Positions 16,159-24,602 of a stretch of DNA of 29,131 nt are shown one piece after another. The notes under the pieces are model-generated. The model had not been told where the DNA came from. It made no database searches and was given only the letters and a program-made list of their open reading frames with translations. Source of the stretch: Thiodiazotropha sp040507245 (lineage in GTDB: Bacteria; Pseudomonadota; Gammaproteobacteria; Chromatiales; Chromatiaceae); the NCBI GenBank assembly GCA_040507245.1, contig JBEVVH010000019.1, positions 1-29,131 on the forward strand, in the 5' to 3' direction. Each line of letters starts with the position of its first letter. The first letter of the stretch is position 1. A program made the position numbers and the translations under genes.

Positions 16159-16851
16159 TCAACTCCTGTCGCTGACCGGTTCTGTTTCGGTAGAGGCCAG
16201 CAACCGCTGCTCCAGAGACTGCAAACGTTCCGGTGTGCCCACATCGATCCAGTAGCCGTCGTAACGTTCTCCTGAAACGCGGCCAGAGCCCATCGCCTGG
16301 CGCAGCAGTGGCGCCAATGGGAAAGCGCCCGCCTCGCAACCCTCGAACAAACCGGGACGATAAACCCCGATCCCGCTGAAGGTCAGACAGTCCCCTGGGC
16401 CATCCCCGACCCGATCCTGCATCAAGCGGAAATCACCCTTGAGATGCTGTGGGGGATTGGGCACCAGGACCAGATGCGCCAGGTCATCATCCGCCAGCTG
16501 CAGTGTCGCGAAATCGAAATCGGTCCAGATATCGCCGTTGACTACCAGAAAAGGCTCAGGGCCCAGCAACGGCAGGGCATGATGAATGCCCCCCCCGGTC
16601 TCGAGTGCCTGCCCTTCCGCCGAGTAATGAATTTGCACCCCCCATCGCTCTCCTCGGCCCACGGCTGTTTCGATCATCTCCCCGAGGTAGGCATGATTGA
16701 TCACCAGTTGTCGAAAACCGGCCGCAGCGAGTCTTTCGATATGATGGACGATGAGCGGCTTACCCCGTACCGGCAGTAACGGTTTCGGCAGCTTGTCCGT
16801 CAACGGCCGCATGCGTTCGCCTCGCCCCGCAGCCAAAATCATGGCTTTCAT
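16159..16851 (-). CDS. murU: MurU-like N-acetylmuramate-1-phosphate uridylyltransferase
   Basis: Sugar-phosphate nucleotidyltransferase (230 aa). The N-terminal signature MILAAGRGERMRPLTDKLPKPLLPV is the GxGxRxxPLT nucleotide site; LETGGGIHHALPLLG and FLVVNGDIWTDFDF give the metal-binding Asp; the C-terminal YWIDVGTPERL closes the fold. This length and pattern match MurU, which makes UDP-MurNAc in the Pseudomonas cell-wall recycling path that bypasses MurA. Its usual partner AmgK, a MurNAc/GlcNAc kinase, is not next to it. ATG at 16851 is the only good start. It is followed after two bases by the GCS2 ligase, so the two are probably co-transcribed. Confidence 0.83.
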   Translation of the reverse strand: MKAMILAAGRGERMRPLTDKLPKPLLPVRGKPLIVHHIERLAAAGFRQLVINHAYLGEMIETAVGRGERWGVQIHYSAEGQALETGGGIHHALPLLGPEPFLVVNGDIWTDFDFATLQLADDDLAHLVLVPNPPQHLKGDFRLMQDRVGDGPGDCLTFSGIGVYRPGLFEGCEAGAFPLAPLLRQAMGSGRVSGERYDGYWIDVGTPERLQSLEQRLLASTETEPVSDRS

Positions 16852-16926
16852 GGTTGTCTGTTTCAGGATGGGAAATGTCAGGTGAAGGTTAACACTTCAG
16901 CGCAAACCGTGCGTTCACTACAGGAA

Positions 16927-16957
16927 ATTATAGTCGTTTTGCATTACACCCCCCCAA
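16927..16957 (-). promoter_or_regulatory. candidate promoter of murU
   Basis: On the minus strand a perfect TATAAT lies at 16932-16927, about 75 bases ahead of the murU ATG. The -35 side is weaker: TTGGGG, about 19 bases away. The -10 box is the main support. Confidence 0.45.
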
Positions 16958-17038
16958 GTCAGCACACTGAGTGAGACCAAAGGGATTACTGAACTTGCGG
17001 GACGTGCGATGTACTACCTGGCGGCCGCCCGGAACACC

Positions 17039-17058
17039 GACCTGCATAAAAACAGGTC
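17039..17058. repeat. inverted repeat downstream of rho
   Basis: GACCTG (17039-17044) faces CAGGTC (17053-17058) across an A-rich eight-base loop. Function unknown; it is the first of three hairpins spaced along 120 bases after rho. Confidence 0.4.
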
Positions 17059-17098
17059 ATGTGTCACGGGGCAGGAATGGGTCTGAAATCGGCTGAAC

Positions 17099-17119
17099 GG
17101 AAAACAGCGGGTGTTTTCC
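17099..17119. repeat. perfect 8-bp inverted repeat downstream of rho
   Basis: GGAAAACA (17099-17106), loop GCGGG, TGTTTTCC (17112-17119). On the minus strand it lies just past the main rho terminator and may act as a back-up terminator or RNA 3' end stabiliser. Confidence 0.45.
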
Positions 17120-17138
17120 ATGATCGCGGGTATGCGTC

Positions 17139-17161
17139 AAAACGCCGGGCATACACCCGGC
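17139..17161 (-). terminator. intrinsic terminator of rho
   Basis: On the minus strand GCCGGG, loop TGTATG, CCCGGC is followed directly by GTTTTG. It begins five bases after the rho stop codon. A perfect six-pair GC stem with a short T-run makes a normal Rho-independent terminator. Confidence 0.7.
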
Positions 17162-17165
17162 TCGG

Positions 17166-18422
<1,257 letters not shown>

Positions 18423-18604
18423 AATGGTACAGACATTGTTGTTGATGGTGAGAAATGAGTCAGGAAGGAAATCTGCCCAAACCGGGCATGGTATCGCGAT
18501 CTGTTATCGTTGATTGGATTCGGGTTGAGCCGGAGCGGAGCAGAACGTCTTCAGAGGTCAGAACAGGCAGACAGTGGCGGCGAATCCGGCACCCGAGAGT
18601 GTAT
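18423..18604 (-). promoter_or_regulatory. rho leader region
   Basis: The 182 bases between trxA and rho hold a short hairpin, TGCCC/GGGCA at 18474-18488. In E. coli the rho leader is the site of Rho autoregulation; the same role here is inferred from position. I did not find a convincing terminator for trxA, so readthrough from trxA into rho is likely. Confidence 0.35.
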
Positions 18605-18931
18605 TCAAAGGTTGCTGTCGATAAACGCCACGAGTTGCGACTTGGAGACCGCACCCACTTTGGTTGCTTCGACTTCGCCGTTCTTGAACAGCATCAGCGT
18701 AGGAATTCCCCGGATTCCATAGCGCGGTGGCGTATTCGGATTCTCGTCGATGTTCAGCTTTGCCACCTTCAACCGACCATCGTACTCTTTAGCGATTTCA
18801 TCAAGCACCGGCGCGATCATCTTGCAGGGACCACACCATTCAGCCCAGTAATCGATCAGCACAGGCTGACTGGACTGCAGCACATCGGATTCAAATGAAT
18901 CGTCGGTTATATGAACAATAAGCTCACTCAT
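18605..18931 (-). CDS. trxA: thioredoxin 1
   Basis: General cytoplasmic protein-disulfide reductant (108 aa, the usual length). The redox motif is WCGPC at residues 32-36 in a DYWAEWCGPCKMIAPVLDEIA context, followed by KLNIDENPNTPPRYGIRGIPTLMLFKNGE with the cis-proline in GIPT. ATG at 18931 has GGAG about a dozen bases upstream. First gene of the trxA-rho pair. Confidence 0.97.
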   Translation of the reverse strand: MSELIVHITDDSFESDVLQSSQPVLIDYWAEWCGPCKMIAPVLDEIAKEYDGRLKVAKLNIDENPNTPPRYGIRGIPTLMLFKNGEVEATKVGAVSKSQLVAFIDSNL

Positions 18932-18996
18932 TGATAGAGGATCTCCAACTTGAATGCTTGGGGATTTCGAATGGACGCGAATCGCTTCTATTCACC

Positions 18997-19027
18997 TGTA
19001 TGAATCCAGTCCGATATCGTGTGACAA
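18997..19027 (-). promoter_or_regulatory. weak candidate promoter of trxA
   Basis: On the minus strand TTGTCA (19027-19022) is a good -35 box; the -10 match CATACA (19002-18997) is weak and the spacing of 19 is long. The G10 run lies just upstream of the -35 box. Confidence 0.25.
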
Positions 19028-19227
19028 GCTGAATATCGGGGGGGGGGATAACTGGATAGGATTGGTAACTGAATATCAAAAACAAGCATTTTCCAAGACC
19101 TGGCGTCACAAATCAAGCTGTTAGCCGCTCATTGATTGACCTGCTTTGAGTCAATGCGTCAATGGAGACCAAGAAAGGGGCGGCATGACACACAGTCGGA
19201 GCCGGGCATGGTGAAGGGGCAAATGGT

Positions 19228-19250
19228 AAAAAAACATCCCAATTCGGGAC
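19228..19250 (-). terminator. intrinsic terminator of the mla operon
   Basis: On the minus strand GTCCC, loop GAATT, GGGAT, then G and seven T residues. It begins 16 bases after the mlaB stop. The stem is short but the T-run is long. Confidence 0.6.
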
Positions 19251-19265
19251 TGTCAGACCGCTTCT

Positions 19266-19610
19266 TCAGCTTTCGACCGTGGAAATCGCCTTGTCGAACA
19301 ATTCTTCGATCTGACAGAGCCTGGCAACAGCCTGCAGGGGTTCCGGCATACCCTTCAATACCAGAGTAGCGTCACGCTCAGCAGCCTCCGCCATCCATTC
19401 CAGGATCAACGCCAGTCCGGCACTGTCTGCGCGAGTCACTCCCGAAAGGTCCACCTCGACCTCCGGCTGCTGTCCGAACAGGCTCTTGGATTGCTGCAAC
19501 AACCCCCGTGTCGTACCAAAGGTCATGGCGCCCTGAACCTGATAATGGAAGGCATCCAGGCGCGCGATCGATGCTTCAGACGGCGTATCAGGGGTCACTT
19601 GAGATGGCAT
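19266..19610 (-). CDS. mlaB: STAS-domain protein MlaB of the phospholipid transport complex
   Basis: Small cytoplasmic STAS protein (114 aa) that binds the MlaF ATPase and stabilises the MlaFEDB complex. The STAS pattern is visible: FHYQVQGAMTFGTTRGLL, then VEVDLSGVTRADSAGLALILEWMAEA, in which DSAG is the site corresponding to the serine/threonine loop, then a LVLKGMP strand and a C-terminal helix. It overlaps the end of mlaD by 23 bases, so it is translated from within that gene. It sits directly after mlaD, where mlaC would be in E. coli. Confidence 0.85.
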   Translation of the reverse strand: MPSQVTPDTPSEASIARLDAFHYQVQGAMTFGTTRGLLQQSKSLFGQQPEVEVDLSGVTRADSAGLALILEWMAEAAERDATLVLKGMPEPLQAVARLCQIEELFDKAISTVES

Positions 19611-20073
19611 TTTCTTCAGCCTTGCTGAACAGGAACTGGCCGATGATCTCTTCCAGCACCAGCGCCGATTGAGTCAGCGTCAGTTCACTGCCTTGCTTGA
19701 GATTCTCGAGGCTGCCCCCAGGATCCAAACCTATGTATTGCTCGCCCAGCAGCCCCGAAGTATAGATCTTGGCGATGCTGTCATCGGGAATCTGGTTGTA
19801 TTCGGGCTCGATGGACATGGTAACCAACGCCTCGTAGCTACTCTGGTCGTAACTGATGCCGGTCACCCGACCGATTCTGACCCCGGCCATGGACACCGGA
19901 GAGCGCACCTTGAGACCTCCAATGTTGTCGAATCTCGCGGTCACCTCATAACCCGCCTCACCGGAGATGCTTGCAAGATTGCTGACCTGCATCGCCAGGA
20001 AGAAAAGCGCCACCAGACCAGCCGCCATAAAAAAACCGACGGTGATTTCCAAATGTCTCATCTTCATCATCAT
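19588..20073 (-). CDS. mlaD: outer-membrane lipid asymmetry MCE protein MlaD
   Basis: Inner-membrane-anchored MCE protein that forms the hexameric periplasmic ring of the MlaFEDB complex (161 aa). One transmembrane helix near residues 10-28 (ITVGFFMAAGLVALFFLAM) is followed by the MCE domain, with ARFDNIGGLKVRSPVSMAGVRIGRV near 46-70, and YTSGLLGEQYIGLDPGG near 104-120, then the conserved helix SALVLEEIIGQFLF. The N-terminus has ATG codons at 20073, 20070 and 20065-region; the second fits the GGAG spacing best. The start overlaps the mlaE stop. No mlaC follows. Confidence 0.93.
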   Translation of the reverse strand: MMMKMRHLEITVGFFMAAGLVALFFLAMQVSNLASISGEAGYEVTARFDNIGGLKVRSPVSMAGVRIGRVTGISYDQSSYEALVTMSIEPEYNQIPDDSIAKIYTSGLLGEQYIGLDPGGSLENLKQGSELTLTQSALVLEEIIGQFLFSKAEENAISSDP

Positions 20074-20852
20074 TCTCCGAACATCAACGCAGTCAGGACG
20101 AAATCCAATACCAGCACCGCAAGCGAGGAATGCACGACCGTGCGGGTGGTGGCCTCACTCACCCCGCTGGAGGTGGGGACCGCATCGTAACCCTGAAACA
20201 GGGCAATCCAGGCACATACGAAACCGAACACGAAACTCTTGATCACCCCGTTGATCACATCCTCGCTCCAATCGATCTTCGACTGCATCTGGCTCCAGAA
20301 TGCACCATCGTCGACCCCCAGCAGACCCACGGATACAAAATAGCCGCCCACCACGCCGACTGCACTGAACATTGCCGCCAATAACGGCATGGATAGAAAG
20401 CCGGCGTAGAAACGGGGAGTGAGGATACGACGCACCGGGTCTACGGCCATCATCTCCAGACCTGACAACTGTTCAGTGGCCTTCATCAGGCCAATCTCCG
20501 CAGTTAATGCAGAGCCGGCACGCCCGGCAAACAGCAGCGCGGTAACCACCGGTCCCAGTTCACGCACCAGGGATGCGGCCACCATCACCCCAAGGCTCTC
20601 TTCGGCACCGAACTGGGACAACACATAGTAACCCTGAAGGCCCAACACCATGCCGACAAACAGTCCAGAGACGATAATGATTGTGGTGGTGCGTACCCCG
20701 ATGCTGTGAACCTGGCTCACCAGCAACCCCAGACGACGCAGCAAACTGCCAATACCGAGGAGAATCTGTACCAGCAGCAGATGCCCTCTGCCAAGTCGTT
20801 CGAGAGCACTCAAACCCAGCCGTCCGAAACGCGCCAGAGAATCCAGCATCAC
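20070..20852 (-). CDS. mlaE: phospholipid ABC transporter permease MlaE
   Basis: Membrane permease of the MlaFEDB lipid transporter (260 aa, E. coli MlaE is 260). Family blocks are the central SGLFVGMVLGLQGYYVLSQFGAEESLGVMVAASLVRELGPVVTALLFAGRAGSALTAEIG region, here quoted only in outline, and the EQLSGLEMMAVDPVRRILTPRF coupling segment that contacts MlaF. The C-terminal VFGFVCAWIALFQGYDA and SSGVSEATTRTVVHS pieces are typical. It overlaps mlaF and mlaD by four bases each. Confidence 0.95.
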   Translation of the reverse strand: MMLDSLARFGRLGLSALERLGRGHLLLVQILLGIGSLLRRLGLLVSQVHSIGVRTTTIIIVSGLFVGMVLGLQGYYVLSQFGAEESLGVMVAASLVRELGPVVTALLFAGRAGSALTAEIGLMKATEQLSGLEMMAVDPVRRILTPRFYAGFLSMPLLAAMFSAVGVVGGYFVSVGLLGVDDGAFWSQMQSKIDWSEDVINGVIKSFVFGFVCAWIALFQGYDAVPTSSGVSEATTRTVVHSSLAVLVLDFVLTALMFGE

Positions 20853-21664
20853 TGATCTCCCTGCATGCTGAGCAGATCCTCAGCCAGTCCCGGCGCCTGA
20901 TAATGGAATCCCACCGGCCCGTCGGGCAGGCCACCGAGAAACTGCGTCACCGCAGGAGACACGGAGGACTGCAACGCCTGGGGAGTCCCGGATTCAATCA
21001 CCTTACCCTGGGAAATCACGTAGACCTGATCAGCAATCCCCAAGGTCTCCTCCACATCATGGGACACCAGGATACTGGTGATCCCGACCGCATCGTTGAG
21101 GCGTCGGATCAGTTGCGCCAGCACACCCATGGAAATGGGATCCTGGCCGGTGAACGGCTCGTCGTACATCACCATCATCGGATCCAGGGCGATCGCCCGG
21201 GAGAGGGCCACCCGACGGGCCATGCCCCCCGAGAGTTCCGAGGGCATGAGGTCACGCGCACCGCGCAATCCCACGGCCTCGAGTTTCATCAGCACCAAGC
21301 GGCGAATCATGGTCTCCGGCAGATCGGTATGCTCGCGAATCGGGTAGGCCACATTATCGAAAACATTGAGATCGGTCAGCAGGGCGCCGCTCTGAAACAG
21401 CATGCCCATACGCATTCTCAACTGATACAACGCCTTGCGTGAGAGGCGATGCACATTCTGGCCGTCCACCTCGATACTTCCGGAGGTTGGGTGCAACTGT
21501 CCCCCGATAAGCTTCAGCAGAGTGGTTTTGCCAGTCCCGCTGGGCCCCATGATCGCCGTCACCTTGCCTTTGGGGATGTCGATATCCACACCGTCGAAGA
21601 TCACCCTTTGACCATGGGAGAAGTTCAGGTTACGGATTTTTATCAGCGTCTGGCTGCTATCCAC
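20849..21664 (-). CDS. mlaF: phospholipid ABC transporter ATPase MlaF
   Basis: Cytoplasmic ATPase of the Mla transporter (271 aa). Walker A is GPSGTGKTT at residues 40-48, the ABC signature LSGGM at 144-148, and Walker B MMVMYDEPFTGQD around 163-175, with Asp168-Glu169; the switch histidine is in LVSHDVEET. The start is GTG at 21664; the region upstream has no standard start in frame that gives better homology. First gene of the mlaFEDB operon. Confidence 0.95.
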   Translation of the reverse strand: MDSSQTLIKIRNLNFSHGQRVIFDGVDIDIPKGKVTAIMGPSGTGKTTLLKLIGGQLHPTSGSIEVDGQNVHRLSRKALYQLRMRMGMLFQSGALLTDLNVFDNVAYPIREHTDLPETMIRRLVLMKLEAVGLRGARDLMPSELSGGMARRVALSRAIALDPMMVMYDEPFTGQDPISMGVLAQLIRRLNDAVGITSILVSHDVEETLGIADQVYVISQGKVIESGTPQALQSSVSPAVTQFLGGLPDGPVGFHYQAPGLAEDLLSMQGDQ

Positions 21665-21711
21665 GAGGGAATCTAAACCTCTTAACTGGAGCTAAAAAAT
21701 TAAGCCCATAC

Positions 21712-21741
21712 ATTGTTCGTGAATAACCGGAGGAGCGTCAA
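21712..21741 (-). promoter_or_regulatory. candidate promoter of mlaFEDB
   Basis: On the minus strand TTGACG (21741-21736) and AACAAT (21717-21712) are 18 bases apart, which would start transcription about 40 bases before the mlaF GTG. Confidence 0.35.
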
Positions 21742-21825
21742 GCGAGAGATTTAGTTTAAAACAAATCTGGCCCGGGTACTGCTCAGTAACGACAGTATCA
21801 CAGATACATGTTGTGACAAGGTAAG

Positions 21826-21863
21826 CCCCCCAGTGTTCCAACCTGAGCTGAAACACTGGAGGG
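21826..21863 (-). terminator. strong hairpin after the Ig-like lipoprotein gene
   Basis: CCCTCCAGTGTT and AACACTGGGGGG pair over 12 positions with one G-T pair, across a 14-base loop. It lies 35 bases after the stop codon at 21898. The T-rich tail is weak, but the stem is the strongest in the window. Confidence 0.6.
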
Positions 21864-21897
21864 CCCGCTTTGAATGACGATCAACAGACTGGTTGAA

Positions 21898-23373
21898 CTA
21901 GTCGATTACCTCAAAAGATGCCCGAGTGACGTTACCCGCGGGTGTCGTAACGGTAACGATAAGCACACCCCAGTCGTCACCAGACTCCAGGTTCTCAGTC
22001 GGCGCCAAGGCCACATAGAAGGTATCAAACCCTTCGGCGCTACCCAATGTTGCATCAAAAGTCGTGGAGGGGATTTCGTAATTCGAATTATCCGCAACTT
22101 CACCGTTGGAACTTGAGAATTCAACGGTGGTACCCGCAGGCAAAACCTGTCCGGTATCAGGGCCAACTATCTCAAAGCCTACCAGTACGCCACCACCTCT
22201 GAGATCGACAACCCCTCCGGAGAAACCTTGGATCGGAGTAATACTCCCGAAACTCTCCGCCATGATCAGCCTGGTGGAACTGCGTACATGGATATTTTTC
22301 TCAGCACTACATTGCGGCGTTGTGGTCGGGGTTACTCCGTAGCAAACTCCAGGGTCCTCACCGGAAGCAACGGCGGCCTGCGCATCAGCCACTGCTGCTG
22401 CATCACAGCACAATGCACCGTTGTAATCAGGGTCCACACCCAAACCGTCATAGACTCCGTTGTTGTTGAAATCCACAAACTCCTCAGCTCCCCGGGTCAG
22501 GACGCCGTTTTCATCATCGTCCCTGAAAGCCTCAGGAATATCCGAATCTGCCGTATCACCAAAATCCAGCACACCGTTTCCGTTGGCATCTACAAACGAC
22601 TCCTCTCCCAGCATGGTTGCCAGAATGGTCACACGCCCATTGCTAGGCCGTGGATTCGAACTGGTCCAATTTACCGAACAGGCCCCATCCGCAATTTGAC
22701 ATTGGGACTGGATCTGTCCGCCTTCCGTCGTGAAGTAGATCGCAGCGCCATCCGGTACCGGATTGTTGAAATGATCAGCTGCATGGATGGTGATCGCTAC
22801 TTCTACTCCATCATATCCCCAAGTTTCCGGATTGAAATCCGAAGAGCTGATGGAAAAACTGTTCTGATCCGATACACCAGTAGAGATAATCAGTCCGTCA
22901 GACTGAGTGGAAATCAGCGGGTTGGCACTGAGCGAAGCAGTAACCCGCACGGACGTCGGTACCGTGCCGGATTTTACATCCGTGCTGACATAGCCACCGC
23001 TGTCGCTGGTTGACTTCTCCGCGCCCACCGGGATCGACACACCGCCTATGCCGGTGTTGAGAGAAAAGTTAACCGCCTGCCGTGCAACCGGATTGCCGTT
23101 CTGATCCAAAACTTGGAAAGTCACCTTGGAGACTTCCGTAAGACCAACACCACGCAACCCGATCAGGGAAGGGATTGCTGAGATGAACTGGAGCGAACCG
23201 ATTTCGGCGCCTTGGACAGTGACACTACCTCTGGCGACGGTAGTATTACCGTTGATTGTGGTTGTAGCCCGGATATTGTCAGTACCAGAACACCCTTGTG
23301 CAATATATGTTGCAGTCACCACGCCTGTTGAAGTTTCGACAGGGCTGGTGATGCTCGCTGAACCCGTCGCCAT
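21898..23373 (-). CDS. body of a secreted Ig-like-domain protein with EF-hand-like loops
   Basis: A 491-residue open frame rich in Ser, Thr, Gly, Asp and Val, typical of bacterial Ig-like (invasin/Big_1 type) beta-sandwich repeats. KVTFQVLDQNGNPVARQAVNFSL (residues 83-105) and VRVTASLSANPLISTQSDGLIISTG (142-166) show the Big_1 pattern; VEVAITIHAADHFNNPVPDGAAIYFTTEGG starts another unit near 190. Residues 262-312 contain three acidic loops like calcium sites: DANGNGVLDFGD, DDDENGVLTRG, DFNNNGVYDGLG. A Cys-rich linker (CC near 322, later C-x-C pairs) follows. The in-frame ATG at 23373 has no ribosome site, and coding sequence clearly continues upstream in this frame to about 23580, so the true start lies further up. 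GC content is visibly lower than in neighbouring genes. Function unknown; likely an exported or surface protein. Confidence 0.7.
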   Translation of the reverse strand: MATGSASITSPVETSTGVVTATYIAQGCSGTDNIRATTTINGNTTVARGSVTVQGAEIGSLQFISAIPSLIGLRGVGLTEVSKVTFQVLDQNGNPVARQAVNFSLNTGIGGVSIPVGAEKSTSDSGGYVSTDVKSGTVPTSVRVTASLSANPLISTQSDGLIISTGVSDQNSFSISSSDFNPETWGYDGVEVAITIHAADHFNNPVPDGAAIYFTTEGGQIQSQCQIADGACSVNWTSSNPRPSNGRVTILATMLGEESFVDANGNGVLDFGDTADSDIPEAFRDDDENGVLTRGAEEFVDFNNNGVYDGLGVDPDYNGALCCDAAAVADAQAAVASGEDPGVCYGVTPTTTPQCSAEKNIHVRSSTRLIMAESFGSITPIQGFSGGVVDLRGGGVLVGFEIVGPDTGQVLPAGTTVEFSSSNGEVADNSNYEIPSTTFDATLGSAEGFDTFYVALAPTENLESGDDWGVLIVTVTTPAGNVTRASFEVID

Positions 23374-23675
23374 GCAGTCTGACGAGAAGGTGACTGTTGC
23401 GGATTCCTGATAGAGATTACCCGAGACGTCAGCTAAGGTGGCATTGATGGAGGTCTGCCCGCCTGCAGACAGTGAGGTTACAGTGATATCCAGAGTACCC
23501 GTCGAGAATTCATCGCCCGACCCGCTACCTATAGCGATGTAGGCGCTGTCTGTGCCGGAATCCTCAATCGTGTCACCGATCCACTATCCCAAGGAGTTTC
23601 TGCATCGCCACCCCCACAGGCGGCCAGCACAAACATCAGGAAGAACGGGGTGAGAATACGCGCGAGACCTGTCAT
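23374..23675 (-). pseudogene. 5' end of the same gene: lipoprotein signal peptide in another frame
   Basis: ATG at 23675 has GGAG six to seven bases upstream and opens with a clean lipoprotein signal peptide, MTGLARILTPFFLMFVLAAC, with lipobox LAAC and Cys20, followed by GGGDAETPWDSGS. This frame ends at TAG (23531-23529). The downstream body is open in the next frame from about 23583 (TIEDSGTDSAYIAIGSGSG and on to TVTFSSDC). The distance from this ATG to the 23373 codon is 302 bases, so one base must be gained (or two lost) between 23583 and 23531 to join them. Restored, the protein would be about 592 residues. Either a real frameshift, a sequence error, or a phase-type switch without an obvious repeat. 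Confidence 0.7.
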
Positions 23676-24030
23676 GGCAAACTCCAAAACCCCATAGGAA
23701 ACAGTCCATTAAGGGAGGAAACTTAGACTAATTTCTTAATACTATACAATCACTCGGGTAATGCAAGGGATTATAAGCCATCCAAGGGCGCTTTTTTTCT
23801 CCCTAAAGCCAACCCACTTCACGCTTTCACACAAGCAGAGAAGGCGGTTCGCCTGACCGGACCCCACCGAGCTTCTCCAGGGTAGCGGCCAGATCGGGAT
23901 TCCCTTTAACAACACCCCGACGTCCGCCCTGAATGATTTGAAAACCTCTTTAAAAACCATTCGATAGCGTCTTGCAGGATCCTACGCCACCCAACCCCTC
24001 TGCGCAGCTGATCGCGGATGCTTGTGAGAA
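23676..24030. other. intergenic region upstream of the Ig-like lipoprotein gene
   Basis: About 355 bases. On the minus strand TATAGT (23746-23741) and TATAAT (23775-23770) are possible -10 boxes for the lipoprotein gene, both without good -35 boxes. A T7 run lies at about 23792-23798. A 72-codon frame at 23742-23960 has no ribosome site or recognisable content and is not called. Confidence 0.5.
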
Positions 24031-24339
24031 TCAGATCATCAGCCGTTCGACCGGCTCCCCTTTGAGCAGATGCTGTTCCAGGATTTCGTCCAGATCCTCG
24101 CGATCAACATAGGTGTACCAGACCGCGTCCGGGTAAACGACCAACACAGGACCCAGATCGCAGCGATCGAGGCAACCGGCCGTATTGACCCGTATCCCGC
24201 CCGGACCGGACAACCCCGCTTCCTTGACCCGGCCTTTCAGATAAGCCCGCATCTCCTTCGATCCATGCTGGGCGCAGCAGGGTCGACCGTCCGATCGTTC
24301 ATTGACGCAGAAAAAGAGATGGTAGCGAAAATAGGACAT
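24031..24339 (-). CDS. thioredoxin-like [2Fe-2S] ferredoxin
   Basis: A 102-residue protein of the thioredoxin-like ferredoxin family. FFCVNERSDGRPCC near residues 9-22 and VNTAGCLDRCDLGPVLVVYPDAVWY near 51-75 give the cluster cysteines: Cys11, Cys21 or Cys22, Cys56 and Cys60. HLLKGEPVERL at the C-terminus is typical. The ATG at 24339 has GAGG about nine bases upstream; an extension to 24417 is open but unlike the family. Such ferredoxins are probably small electron carriers; the partner is not known here. It is divergent from the GlcF-like gene, another Fe-S protein. Confidence 0.88.
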   Translation of the reverse strand: MSYFRYHLFFCVNERSDGRPCCAQHGSKEMRAYLKGRVKEAGLSGPGGIRVNTAGCLDRCDLGPVLVVYPDAVWYTYVDREDLDEILEQHLLKGEPVERLMI

Positions 24340-24602
24340 ATCACAAACCTCGCAGTACTTATCCGCGGGGGATTCAGACTCGACGCCTGAATCCCCCGCA
24401 GATCTAGCAACCGACACTGATACAGGGCCGCTCAGAGAGAATCACATGATAGCCTCAGTCACAGCGAATGCCCACTTTCCATGCGCCGGAAGGATCCGGT
24501 GACGCCTGATGCCGCTCAATCCCGAGTAAAATCATGGGAAGATACCCACCAGGGGTTCGAATCGGGTAATATGCCAATCTTTCCGAGCCGAATCTGCCTG
24601 CT

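Larger units (their letters stand above)
16852..17165. other. intergenic region between rho end and murU start
   Basis: About 310 bases that hold the murU promoter on one side, the rho terminator on the other and two further inverted repeats between them, plus a C7 run at 16949-16955 or nearby. I see no coding frame worth calling. Confidence 0.6.
18932..19265. other. intergenic region between the mla operon and trxA
   Basis: About 330 bases with the mla terminator near the right end, a possible trxA promoter at 18997-19027, a G10 run at 19038-19047, and two copies of CTGAATATC near 19029-19037 and 19069-19077. No coding frame looks real. Confidence 0.55.

Noticed and set aside
23742..23960. 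72-codon minus-strand frame upstream of the Ig-like lipoprotein
   Set aside because: No ribosome site, no recognisable content, and it overlaps the likely promoter region of the lipoprotein gene.
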